DNA from: UBA5420 sp964485345
GTDB taxonomy: Bacteria; Bacillota; Limnochordia; Darwinibacteriales; Darwinibacteriaceae
Reading direction: 5' to 3'
DNA length: 18,683 nt
NCBI GenBank assembly: GCA_964485345.1
Contig: CAZAJB010000043.1
Coordinates: forward strand, 1-18,683
Made by a program: the position numbers and the translations under genes. Shown here piece by piece: positions 8,297-16,934 of this stretch (positions are counted from its first letter, which is position 1; every line of letters begins with the position of its first letter). A model generated the notes under the pieces. That model saw only the letters and a list, made by a program, of their open reading frames with translations, ran no database searches and was not told the DNA's origin.

Positions 8297-9180
8297 GAAG
8301 TGGGGCGTTCTTTAAGAAGTGGGGCATCTCCTATTTATTTGCCGCCCCTTACGTGATCCTGTTCTTACTGTTTACTGTAGTTCCAGTCCTGATCGCAGTA
8401 GGATTGAGTTTCACTTCATACAACATGCTCCAGCCACCAGTCTGGGTAGGTTGGGCTAATTACGTGAAATTACTTTTTGCCGATGACGTTTTTTTGATAG
8501 CGGTTAAAAACACCTTCTTATTTTCTGCAATTACAGGTCCTGTAAGCTATATGCTTTGCCTTATCTTAGCCTGGTTTATTAATGAACTCAAGCCAACAGT
8601 ACGAACATTTTTAACGTTATTATTTTATGCCCCGTCTATTTCGGGCAACGTATTTATGATTTGGACCATTCTCTTTAGTGGTGATGCCTATGGTTGGGTT
8701 AATAGTGTCCTTATTCGCTTAGGAATCATCTATGAACCTGTTCGGTGGTTAACAAATCCCGATACACTCATGTGCGTAACAATTTTGGTCACTTTGTGGA
8801 TGAGTTTGGGTACATCATTCCTGGCCTTTATTGCAGGCCTGCAAGGCATCGATGATACGCTCTATGAAGCTGGTGCCCTCGATGGGATTCGCAATCGCTG
8901 GCAAGAATTGTGGTTTATTACTTTACCAGCAATGCGGCCTCAACTGATGTTTGGTGCAATCATCTCCATAACCACATCCTTTGCTGCCGGAAGCAATATT
9001 GTAGCATTGGTAGGATTTCCGAGTACAGATTATGCTGGGCACACAGTAATAACACACTTAATGGATTATGGTAATATTCGTTTTGAAATGGGATACGCCT
9101 CAGCCATCGCAACGCTACTGTTTCTGGTGATGCTAGGCACACAACAACTTGTCCAACGCTTACTACGGAAAATTGGTTGA
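8293..9180 (+). CDS. Sugar ABC transporter permease, MalF/UgpA type (importer 1)
   Basis: A 295-residue inner-membrane permease with about six hydrophobic segments, the first at residues 13-38. The cytoplasmic EAA loop that docks the ATPase is at residues 190-215 (LYEAGALDGIRNRWQELWFITLP); it reads EAG rather than EAA, and the conserved D197-G198 pair is present. FAAPYVILFLLFTVVPV near the N-terminus is typical of the MalF/UgpA class. The ATG start overlaps the stop of the preceding binding-protein gene by four bases, implying translational coupling. It should pair with the permease at 9195 and receive substrate from the giant binding protein. No ATPase gene is adjacent. Confidence 0.93.
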   Translation: MRSGAFFKKWGISYLFAAPYVILFLLFTVVPVLIAVGLSFTSYNMLQPPVWVGWANYVKLLFADDVFLIAVKNTFLFSAITGPVSYMLCLILAWFINELKPTVRTFLTLLFYAPSISGNVFMIWTILFSGDAYGWVNSVLIRLGIIYEPVRWLTNPDTLMCVTILVTLWMSLGTSFLAFIAGLQGIDDTLYEAGALDGIRNRWQELWFITLPAMRPQLMFGAIISITTSFAAGSNIVALVGFPSTDYAGHTVITHLMDYGNIRFEMGYASAIATLLFLVMLGTQQLVQRLLRKIG

Positions 9181-9194
9181 GAGGAGGAGAGAGT

Positions 9195-10058
9195 GTGGGA
9201 CTACCCATTTATCGGAAACGCGTCACCCGTTCTTCTGGTGGAGATGTAGCCTCCTTACTAATGTTAGTAATTTTAGGAGCCTTTATGGCACTGCCCATGG
9301 TCTATGTAATTAGTAGCGCTTTTAAACCCTTGAATGAGTTATTTCTCTTTCCACCGCGGTTTTTTGTGCGTAATCCAACACTTGATAATTTTAAAGATTT
9401 GGGAATCCTGATGGCAGAGTCGTGGGTACCCATCTCCCGGTATCTCCTCAATACCGTGATTATTACAAGCGTGGGAACAGCAGGCCATGTGCTATTTGCT
9501 TCCTTGTGTGCTTTTGCCATCTCTAAACATCGTTTTCCCGGTTCGCGGGTAATCTTTAATTTAATTGTGATCTCCTTAATGTTTGCTCCTGAGGTAACTG
9601 CTATTCCGAATTACCTTACCATCTCTTATCTGGGATGGATCGATAGTTACCGAGCGGTAATCATACCAGCATGGGCATCGAGTCTAGGCTTATTTTTGAT
9701 GAAACAGTTTATGGATCAAATGGTACCGGATAGTCTTTTAGAAGCGGCCCGGATTGACGGAGCTAGTGAGGTACAAGTTTTTTGGCAAGTAGCGATGCCC
9801 ACTGTGAGGCCTGCCTGGTTAACTCTCATTATTTTATCGTTCCAGAGCTTATGGGGCAATACTGGGAGCACCTTTATCTATAGTGAGAACTTGAAGACGT
9901 TGCCGTATGCCTTAAATCAAATTGTGGCAGGAGGCATTGCCCGGGCTGGTGTTGGCGCTGCCGTTGCTTTGGTAATGATGATCGTTCCAGTAACAGTCTT
10001 TATCGTTAACCAGCGGAGTGTGGTTCAAACGATGGGCACCTCCGGCTTGAAGGAATAA
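9195..10058 (+). CDS. Sugar ABC transporter permease, MalG/UgpE type (importer 1)
   Basis: A 287-residue membrane permease and partner of the upstream one. The EAA loop starts at residue 182 (LEAARIDGASEVQVFWQVAMP), with E183-A184-A185 and D188-G189. The N-terminal ALPMVYVISSAFKP region and the HRFPGSRVIF segment are typical of the MalG/UgpE class. I place the start at GTG 9195, eight bases after a strong GAGGAGGA site (9181-9188). A TTG at 9177 would overlap the previous stop and put that ribosome site inside the gene, so it is less likely. Spacing to both neighbours (14 and 20 bases) supports one transcript. Confidence 0.92.
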   Translation: MGLPIYRKRVTRSSGGDVASLLMLVILGAFMALPMVYVISSAFKPLNELFLFPPRFFVRNPTLDNFKDLGILMAESWVPISRYLLNTVIITSVGTAGHVLFASLCAFAISKHRFPGSRVIFNLIVISLMFAPEVTAIPNYLTISYLGWIDSYRAVIIPAWASSLGLFLMKQFMDQMVPDSLLEAARIDGASEVQVFWQVAMPTVRPAWLTLIILSFQSLWGNTGSTFIYSENLKTLPYALNQIVAGGIARAGVGAAVALVMMIVPVTVFIVNQRSVVQTMGTSGLKE

Positions 10059-10078
10059 AGCAGGAAGGGGTGAGATCT

Positions 10079-12190
10079 GTGCGCAAATTAGTTGGCTGGT
10101 TCATTATCTGTGTAGTTCTTGGCGGGGGTCAACTGGCATTTGCCGCTCCATATGCGAGTTATACCTATGATTTTTATGGTAATCCGGTACCTGCTGCCCA
10201 GGCTTACATTGCTCAGAGTATTATTGATGGCTCAGCACTGGGTACTTCACCTTTAAGAGAACCGCGCGATATTGCTGTGTCTACTACCGGGGAAGTTTTT
10301 ATCGCCGATACGGGTAATCACCGCATTTTAAAACTTGACCAAAGTCTAGAACTTAGTCAAGTGATCGATGGTTTTGTCAAAGATGGTGTTAAGCAAAACT
10401 TCAGCTCACCTATTGCCCTCTATGTCACAGAGCAAGAACGGCTATATATTGCCGATCGGGACAATTCACGGCTTGTGGAGCTGACAACTTTTGGAGATTT
10501 TGTACGGATCATTGGATCCCCCCAGACTGATTTAAGAGGTGCTTTGCCTGAGAATTTTAACTATCGTCCTTTCCAAGTCGCAGTAGATCAAGGTGGGCGT
10601 ATCTATGTGTTAGCCGATGGTATTTACGAAGGCTTGCTCGAATTTGATGTGGATGGCAATTTTCGCGGCTTTCTTGGGGCACCTCTAGTGAGGCCGACGA
10701 TCTTAGAACGCTTTTGGGCACAGATTGCTACACAGGAACAAAGAGGCCAAATGGCCTTATTCCTTCCTACAGAATACAGTACGGTAGATTTAGATGAGCG
10801 CGGTTTTCTCTATGTAGCTGAAAACAACCAAATCAGACGCTTGAATCCTAGTGGTACTGATGTAATCCGTAAGAATGGTTTCTTTCATCCAATTGGTGAT
10901 GTACCCACTGCGCGGGAATACCGGATCACGGATGATGTGCGTTCGTCAGCCTTTATAGATATCGTTGCTCGTTCAAATGGTCTCTACTCTGTCCTTGATC
11001 GCCAACGGGGCCGCGTCTTCACCTATGAAAGTGATGGGCATCTTTTATATGTTTTTGGAGGACTGGGAAATACCACTGCAAGCTTACGGGTGCCAGTGGC
11101 TTTAGACGTACTAGATGATACTATTTTGATCGTGGATCGAGGTGCCAATCGAGTTGTTGTTTATGAACCGACCGCCTATGCCCGGCTTATCCATGCCGCG
11201 ATTGGTGAGTACCAAGGGGGAAATTACGAACAATCTGCAGAGCTGTGGGGTGAGGTACTACAATATAATTTAAATTATGACATGGCCTATACAGGCATTG
11301 GCACAGCTCTTCTTCGACAAGAGCACTTTGCAGAAGCGATGGCTAATTTCCGCTTAGGTAACAATCGGGAACAATACTCAAAAGCCTTCGGTCTTTATCG
11401 CGGCGAGGTAATGGCACAGAATTTTGGCAAAGTGATGAGCGGAATATTCATAATTTTGGGAGTGGCCTTTATCTGGGTGAAACTGCGACCAAAGCTTTTA
11501 ACTGCACAGGGTGGGGTAACCCACAGCGAGGCTGCAGCTTCCAGATTTGTAGCAGTAAAAAACCCACAAGGTTACTTGACAAGTCTCCGCTATGCGAAAC
11601 ATGTGATCTTCCATCCTTATGATGGGTTTTGGGATCTCAAACATGAAAAACGAGGAACAATGGGAGCAGCTCTCACCATTGTTGGTATGGTTTCCCTAAC
11701 TTATATAGTGATGCGGCAGTATACTGGGTTTATCTTTAATCCTCGGGATCTTTCCCAACTCAATGTCTTGATCGAATTAGTGAGTGTCTTGGTGCCTTTT
11801 TTCCTGTGGGCGGTAGTGAACTGGGCTTTGACTACTTTGATGGATGGGAAGGGAACACTCACGGATATTATCATCACGACTGCTTACGGTTTAGTCCCTT
11901 TTGTGGTAATAAATTTGCCCTTAACGTTTGTGAGTAATTATTTGACTTTGGAAGAGGGGACATTTTACTACTTTATTGGAATCATTGGGGCGCTATGGAC
12001 GATTGCTTTAGTGTTTATTGGTATGATGACAATTCATGACTATGACACTAGGAAGAATTTTTGGACCTGCCTTTTAACGGTGGTGGGGATTGGCATTGTT
12101 TTGTTTATCTCGTTGCTGTTTGTGCATGTAATTAATGTTGTAGCAGGGTTTGTATCGTCGGTTTATGTCGAATTAGTACTACGGTTATAG
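10079..12190 (+). CDS. Exported NHL-propeller / TPR / Yip1 membrane protein
   Basis: A 703-residue protein with an unusual order of parts. It has a signal peptide (residues 1-22, ending QLAFA), then an NHL-type beta-propeller of several blades (about 60-365; EPRDIAVSTTGEVFIADTGN is the clearest repeat, with weaker copies at ERLYIADRDNSRLVEL, GFLYVAENNQIRRLN and TILIVDRGANRVVVYE). A TPR-like helical pair follows (about 371-440, GNYEQSAELWGEVLQYN and FAEAMANFRLG), then a membrane helix (about 454-468). A C-terminal Yip1-like domain has several membrane segments (about 505-703), including FHPYDGFWDLKHEKRGT. The propeller and TPR would face outward. GTG 10079 is chosen over GTG 10070 because AGGAAGGGG (10062-10070) serves as its ribosome site. 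It may anchor or sense substrate for the flanking importers; no enzymatic role is evident. Confidence 0.82.
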   Translation: MRKLVGWFIICVVLGGGQLAFAAPYASYTYDFYGNPVPAAQAYIAQSIIDGSALGTSPLREPRDIAVSTTGEVFIADTGNHRILKLDQSLELSQVIDGFVKDGVKQNFSSPIALYVTEQERLYIADRDNSRLVELTTFGDFVRIIGSPQTDLRGALPENFNYRPFQVAVDQGGRIYVLADGIYEGLLEFDVDGNFRGFLGAPLVRPTILERFWAQIATQEQRGQMALFLPTEYSTVDLDERGFLYVAENNQIRRLNPSGTDVIRKNGFFHPIGDVPTAREYRITDDVRSSAFIDIVARSNGLYSVLDRQRGRVFTYESDGHLLYVFGGLGNTTASLRVPVALDVLDDTILIVDRGANRVVVYEPTAYARLIHAAIGEYQGGNYEQSAELWGEVLQYNLNYDMAYTGIGTALLRQEHFAEAMANFRLGNNREQYSKAFGLYRGEVMAQNFGKVMSGIFIILGVAFIWVKLRPKLLTAQGGVTHSEAAASRFVAVKNPQGYLTSLRYAKHVIFHPYDGFWDLKHEKRGTMGAALTIVGMVSLTYIVMRQYTGFIFNPRDLSQLNVLIELVSVLVPFFLWAVVNWALTTLMDGKGTLTDIIITTAYGLVPFVVINLPLTFVSNYLTLEEGTFYYFIGIIGALWTIALVFIGMMTIHDYDTRKNFWTCLLTVVGIGIVLFISLLFVHVINVVAGFVSSVYVELVLRL

Positions 12191-12201
12191 GGGGTGAAAA
12201 A

Positions 12202-15084
12202 ATGCGATATCTAGGTTTACTCGCAATTGCATGTTTGTTCTTTAGTTTGACTTTGCCCTTAGCAGCACAGATTCCAGCTGATTTTATCCTAGCTGCAGAG
12301 AATGATTACTTGGCTCTCTATATTCATCATGATACTACAGAAATTGCCCTGTGGGATAAAACCGCTTCTACGTCGTGGTTTTCTAATCCAGAGGGACGCA
12401 ATAGGCGCCAAGGGATAGCCCATGATGTGATCCAAATTCGTTATGATGCTCCAACGAGCCCAGATAAGCTCATGAATAGTTATGCCCATAGTGTCCAATT
12501 GGGACAAGCGAATATTTTCCCAATTGCAGGAGGGGTTCGGGTCGAGTATCTGTTTGGTTCTGAGTATACTGACAATATCGCGCTTGTGCCCCAGATGATC
12601 AAGGCAGGGATATTTGAACAGGAAATTCTCAGCCAGGTGACTCAAGCTGAGCAAAATATCTTGTTTCGCTATTATACTCCAATCATGTTACGGGATCCTT
12701 ATCCGTTCGAATTGAGTGTGACTAGTGCAGCGCAAAGACTGGAGAAGCAATTGTTCGCTGACTTAATCGTCGTTCCTGTAACAGAAGATTATGATACTCT
12801 TGTAAATAATGCCCAATTTATTGAGCAACAATTGGCTGAGTCTAATTACAGCGCCGAAGAACAACAGCAGCTCACCCGCGAGTTACAGCAAATAGAAGAC
12901 CGAATTGCCGATTACCGGATGGACGTTCTGTATGGTCTTTTAGAAAAATTTACTGGTTATCTTTTGGGAAGCGGTGAAGGTGGTCGCTCAATTGGTTATC
13001 GCCATGACATTACCAGCACTTCTGATCTTGGGCTTGCGGATTTTTCTCACTTAAGAGAAGAGCCTAGCTATCTTTTAGGTCGTTTGGCGCCCTTGCTTCA
13101 AGATCAAGTCGAACGAATTTTTCATAACGTAAATTATCGAATCGAAGATTTGGCGCGGGATCATGTGCAAAATCGTCTTGATCCACCTGTCCCTTCCGTG
13201 GAACGCTTCTTCATACCGGTGGAATACTACCTGGATGGTCAGGCTCTAGTTGTGCAGATACCTATGGATGAAGTTGTTTATCCTCGAAATCAACCGACCG
13301 TTTTTGATGTTAACTGGGATGGGACTTTAGGCTCAGAGCTATTAATATATGACCATACGCGCGAGCTGGAAACATATCCCTTAACAAGTATTGCTTTGAT
13401 GCGCTACTTTGGTGCCGCAGATAGCGAAGGCGAAGGTTATATTTTCGTTCCCGATGGCAGTGGTGCTATTATTCATCTTAACAATAACAAACTAAGTCAA
13501 GCGCTCTATAGTGAGCCAGTATATGGCCGGGATGGTGCTTTGCCAACTAGCGAACAGCTTGCTTATCAAAAACGAAAAAATCACCTACCCATCTTCGGTA
13601 TGAAAGTGGAGAACAAAGCGTTTTTGGCTGTAATTGAAGAGGGAGAGGCGATTGCCCAGATTAGGGCTGATATTGCTAGACCAACAACTCCTTATAACAT
13701 TGCGTACGCAGCATTTCAGACAATTTCTAAGGCTACTCGCCGTTTAGATCAGTTTACCCAGATTAATCTATATCAAAGCAGACCGTACCAAGGAAACATT
13801 CGAATCCGTTATGAGTTTCTCTATGATGAAGAGGCCAACTTTAACGGGATGGCCCGTCGTTATCAGGAGTATTTAGTTGAGCGGGATCAGCTTACCTCCC
13901 GTATTCAAGGAGATGGAATACCTTTTTTCCTTGAAGTGATTGGAGTAGTGCCAAAAAGAGAGCCTGTTTTGGGAATAGCCAGAGAGGTACAACTACCTTT
14001 AACAACTTTTGAGCAAGCACAGGCAATGGTTACAGAGTTACTAAATTCTGGGGTTAATAACCTTAGTCTCCGCTATTCTGGTTGGCTTAAGGGAGGTATA
14101 AATCACATTTATCCCACAGGTGTCCACCTGGCACCAGGGCTTGGTGGCGCAGACGGATTTGCTTCTTTAGTGCAGTATCTAAGGGAAAATAACGTGACAT
14201 TTTATCCCGCTGTTGAATTTTTAAAAGTACAGCGCTCAGGGCTGCTTCAGGGATTTATTCCCCAGAGAGATGCTGCGCGGGCTGTCAATGGACTTTATGC
14301 GACTTTACCGGAGTTTGATCCGGTTACAAACAAGGCACTTCCTCAACCAACCCGCTATATACTGGCAAGCCGTGTCTTGCCAAAACTAGTTGATGATTTT
14401 CTCGCTGAATACCGTCCGTTAAATGTACAGGGTTTGGCTGTACCCAGTCTAGGAGAAGAAGTGCATTCCGACCTACAGCGCAACCAAAGGCAGGTTGTCG
14501 ATCGGGTTCAAGCAGCAATTCAGATTGGGGAACAATTAAATAAACTGGTGGCAGCAGGTCTTACATTGCAGGTGGATGGGGGGAATGCTTTGGCTATTCC
14601 CTACGCTAGTTCCATTTTAGGTGTGCCGCAAACAAGCACTGGTTATAACCTTGTTGATGGAGAAGTACCTTTTTTGCAAATGGTTTTGCATGGCTTTGTG
14701 GATTATGCCGGTGAACCATTAAATTTAGCCGTGGATCGGCAAGAAAGTATCTTAAGGGCAGCACAAACTGCAAGTGGCCTGTCAATGCAACTTATCTGGG
14801 CAGACGCCTCTGTCTTGAAAGAAACAGAATATGCCCATCTCTTAAGTGTGCAAGGGGACTACTGGCTTAGTGAAGCCGTCCAGATCTATGAGAAGTACAA
14901 TAGGGAGCTGGGGGATTTGGCCAAGGAGAGGATTGAGGAGTTTCACAGCATCAGTCCTGAGTTGACACTAACCCGGTTTAGCAATGGTGATGAAGTGATT
15001 GTCAACTTCGGACACGATGAGCTGGAATATGCAGGTACTATGATTCCAGCTCGGGAGTTTGTGCGTTTGAGGGGAGTGAGATAG
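12202..15084 (+). CDS. Exported DUF5696-type protein, possible glycosidase
   Basis: A 960-residue exported protein that I assign to the DUF5696 family by its architecture and neighbourhood. A signal peptide (residues 1-22, LPLAA) precedes an N-terminal beta-rich region (about 28-180, with YLALYIHHDTTEIALWDK). A glutamine-rich coiled-coil-like insertion follows (about 203-240), then further beta structure (335-565). Residues about 573-870 look like alternating strands and helices of a TIM barrel: FFLEVIG, NNLSLRYSGW, VTFYPAVEFLKV, VQGLAVPSLGEEVHSD, LTLQVDGGNALA, and the SMQLIWADA strand. A C-terminal beta unit ends the chain. Carboxylates at strand ends (E752/E753, D792, D819, E821) are candidate catalytic residues, but this is inference; no activity is established to my knowledge. 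The GGGGGTG site precedes ATG 12202. It lies 11 bases after the Yip1 gene and 2 before the next permease. Confidence 0.75.
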   Translation: MRYLGLLAIACLFFSLTLPLAAQIPADFILAAENDYLALYIHHDTTEIALWDKTASTSWFSNPEGRNRRQGIAHDVIQIRYDAPTSPDKLMNSYAHSVQLGQANIFPIAGGVRVEYLFGSEYTDNIALVPQMIKAGIFEQEILSQVTQAEQNILFRYYTPIMLRDPYPFELSVTSAAQRLEKQLFADLIVVPVTEDYDTLVNNAQFIEQQLAESNYSAEEQQQLTRELQQIEDRIADYRMDVLYGLLEKFTGYLLGSGEGGRSIGYRHDITSTSDLGLADFSHLREEPSYLLGRLAPLLQDQVERIFHNVNYRIEDLARDHVQNRLDPPVPSVERFFIPVEYYLDGQALVVQIPMDEVVYPRNQPTVFDVNWDGTLGSELLIYDHTRELETYPLTSIALMRYFGAADSEGEGYIFVPDGSGAIIHLNNNKLSQALYSEPVYGRDGALPTSEQLAYQKRKNHLPIFGMKVENKAFLAVIEEGEAIAQIRADIARPTTPYNIAYAAFQTISKATRRLDQFTQINLYQSRPYQGNIRIRYEFLYDEEANFNGMARRYQEYLVERDQLTSRIQGDGIPFFLEVIGVVPKREPVLGIAREVQLPLTTFEQAQAMVTELLNSGVNNLSLRYSGWLKGGINHIYPTGVHLAPGLGGADGFASLVQYLRENNVTFYPAVEFLKVQRSGLLQGFIPQRDAARAVNGLYATLPEFDPVTNKALPQPTRYILASRVLPKLVDDFLAEYRPLNVQGLAVPSLGEEVHSDLQRNQRQVVDRVQAAIQIGEQLNKLVAAGLTLQVDGGNALAIPYASSILGVPQTSTGYNLVDGEVPFLQMVLHGFVDYAGEPLNLAVDRQESILRAAQTASGLSMQLIWADASVLKETEYAHLLSVQGDYWLSEAVQIYEKYNRELGDLAKERIEEFHSISPELTLTRFSNGDEVIVNFGHDELEYAGTMIPAREFVRLRGVR

Positions 15085-15086
15085 GG

Positions 15087-15977
15087 ATGCTGAAACGGCT
15101 TAAATTGAGTTTGAATGCACAAAGGAGTCTCTTAGGGTTCTTGTTTACTTTGCCTTTTATCCTTGGCTTTGGAGCTTTCTTGGCCTACCCCTTTGTCCAG
15201 TCCGTGATATTTAGTTTAAGTAAACTTACAATTGTTCCCACAGGTTATGTCCTCGATTTCGTGGGCTTAGACAATTATCGACACGCCGTTTTTGTTGATC
15301 CCCGTTTTCGGCAGGTGTTTGTGGAAACAGTAGTTAGCATGGCAATGAAGATACCAGTAATCTTGATCTTTAGTTTTTTCGCCGCCAACTTGCTTAATCA
15401 AAAATTCCGTGGTAGAACGATGGCGAGAGTGATCTTTTTCCTACCCGTGATCATGGGAGCTGAGATTACTTTAAGGATGCAACAAGCTGATTATATGCAG
15501 CAAGCCATGAGTTTGAGCGAATCAGGCTTGATTCCCCTCAGTGCTTTACAGGAATTTTTAGGGAGTTTAAAGTTGCCAATGGTCTTTGTGAACTTTATCT
15601 TTGCAGCCATCAATGAAATTCCAATGATAATTCGTTCGTCAGGGATTCAAATTCTCATCTTTTTAGCAGCCTTGCAGTCGATTCCCAAGTCTTTGTATGA
15701 AGCGGCTCATATGGAAGGAGCTACAGGTTGGGAAGCATTTTGGAAGATTACCTTCCCCTTAATTTCCCCTTTGTTGTTGGTAAATGTGGTCTATACTATT
15801 GTGGATTCGTTTACAGCCCCTGACAATGTACTCTTGGAGCTGATTCAAGATGCGGCCTGGGGTGGCGCTGGCTTTGGGGTTAGTACGGCGATGGCGTGGA
15901 TCTATTTTAGTATGATTATTGTAATTCTGGCGATTACGATGGTTCTGGTTGGGCGGGAGGTGCATTATGAAAGCTAA
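15087..15977 (+). CDS. Sugar ABC transporter permease, first of pair (importer 2)
   Basis: A 296-residue permease with membrane segments beginning at residues 14-42. Its EAA loop (203-227, LYEAAHMEGATGWEAFWKITFP) has E205-A206-A207 but carries glutamate (E210) where aspartate usually precedes the glycine. Between the second and third hydrophobic blocks there is a polar, glutamine- and methionine-rich stretch (about 128-163) not seen in the first permease pair, perhaps an external loop contacting a special partner. The start at ATG 15087 follows GGGGAG (15071-15076), which lies inside the end of the preceding gene, so translation is tightly coupled to the DUF5696 gene. Confidence 0.9.
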   Translation: MLKRLKLSLNAQRSLLGFLFTLPFILGFGAFLAYPFVQSVIFSLSKLTIVPTGYVLDFVGLDNYRHAVFVDPRFRQVFVETVVSMAMKIPVILIFSFFAANLLNQKFRGRTMARVIFFLPVIMGAEITLRMQQADYMQQAMSLSESGLIPLSALQEFLGSLKLPMVFVNFIFAAINEIPMIIRSSGIQILIFLAALQSIPKSLYEAAHMEGATGWEAFWKITFPLISPLLLVNVVYTIVDSFTAPDNVLLELIQDAAWGGAGFGVSTAMAWIYFSMIIVILAITMVLVGREVHYES

Positions 15978-16878
15978 TAAGATACTAGAAAAGTTGGCTC
16001 GCTTGATGAGGTTTGGCTTATTAGTGGGGATTGGATTTATTATTGTCTATCCTCTCTTAAGACAGATATCAGCGGCAGTGATGCACCCGGATGACATGTA
16101 TGATCTGACTGTCAATTGGATCCCGCGCACCTTAACAACCATGAATTTTAAGGTGGCGTGGGAGATGTTAGATTATCCCCGGGCGCTCCTCAATACGCTG
16201 GGTACTGCACTGCTCTTGAGCACCTTGGAGTTAGCGTCAACCATGATTATTGGTTATGGATTTGCGAGGTGGCGGTATCCAGGCTCCAATGTAGTATTTG
16301 CGATGGTGTTATTGTCTATCATTATCCCTCCTCAAATGGTGATGGTGCCTTTATTTCTTAATTTCCGGTATTTCGATCTCTTTGGCTTGTTGCCGGAACC
16401 GGGGATCAATTTAATCGGTAGTTTTTGGCCAATGGTGCTGATGGCACTGACGGGAACAGCTAAGCGCAGTGGACTATTTATCTTTATCACTCGCAACTTT
16501 TTCAGGGGCATGTCTACTAGTCTTGAGGAAGCAGCATATGTGGATGGGGCAGGACATCTTAAGACCTTTTTTCGGATTATGGTTCCCAATGCTACACCGA
16601 TTGCTATGATTGTTTTCTTGTTTTCGTTTGTATGGCAATGGAATGACTTGTTTTATACCGATCTCTTCATGCAAGGCCGAAATTTATTACAAATTGGATT
16701 ACTCAGCATTAATGCCCAGTATAACTATCCTTGGGCTAACAAAGCAGTGGAAGGAACATACATCCAGCTTGTGAATAATGCCGGAATGCTGTTGTATATT
16801 CTCCCGGTACTAATCTTATACGCATTTCTGCAAAGATATTTTATTGAAAGTATTGAAAAAACTGGATTGGTTGGTTAG
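15967..16878 (+). CDS. Sugar ABC transporter permease, second of pair (importer 2)
   Basis: A 303-residue MalG/LplC-like permease. The EAA loop begins at residue 187 (EEAAYVDGAGHLKTFFRIMVP), with E188-A189-A190 and D193-G194. ATG 15967 is chosen over an in-frame TTG at 15949, because GGGAGGTG (15955-15962) is a good ribosome site for the ATG. The gene then overlaps the previous one by 11 bases. A C-terminal segment with WANKAVEGTYIQLVNNAGMLLYILPVLILYAFLQRYF is typical of this class. It should form the second heterodimeric importer with the permease at 15087. Confidence 0.91.
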   Translation: MKANKILEKLARLMRFGLLVGIGFIIVYPLLRQISAAVMHPDDMYDLTVNWIPRTLTTMNFKVAWEMLDYPRALLNTLGTALLLSTLELASTMIIGYGFARWRYPGSNVVFAMVLLSIIIPPQMVMVPLFLNFRYFDLFGLLPEPGINLIGSFWPMVLMALTGTAKRSGLFIFITRNFFRGMSTSLEEAAYVDGAGHLKTFFRIMVPNATPIAMIVFLFSFVWQWNDLFYTDLFMQGRNLLQIGLLSINAQYNYPWANKAVEGTYIQLVNNAGMLLYILPVLILYAFLQRYFIESIEKTGLVG

Positions 16879-16934
16879 GGGGGTGAGATGGAAATATATT
16901 AATGGACTACCAAAAAAATAAAGGAGGACTTAGA

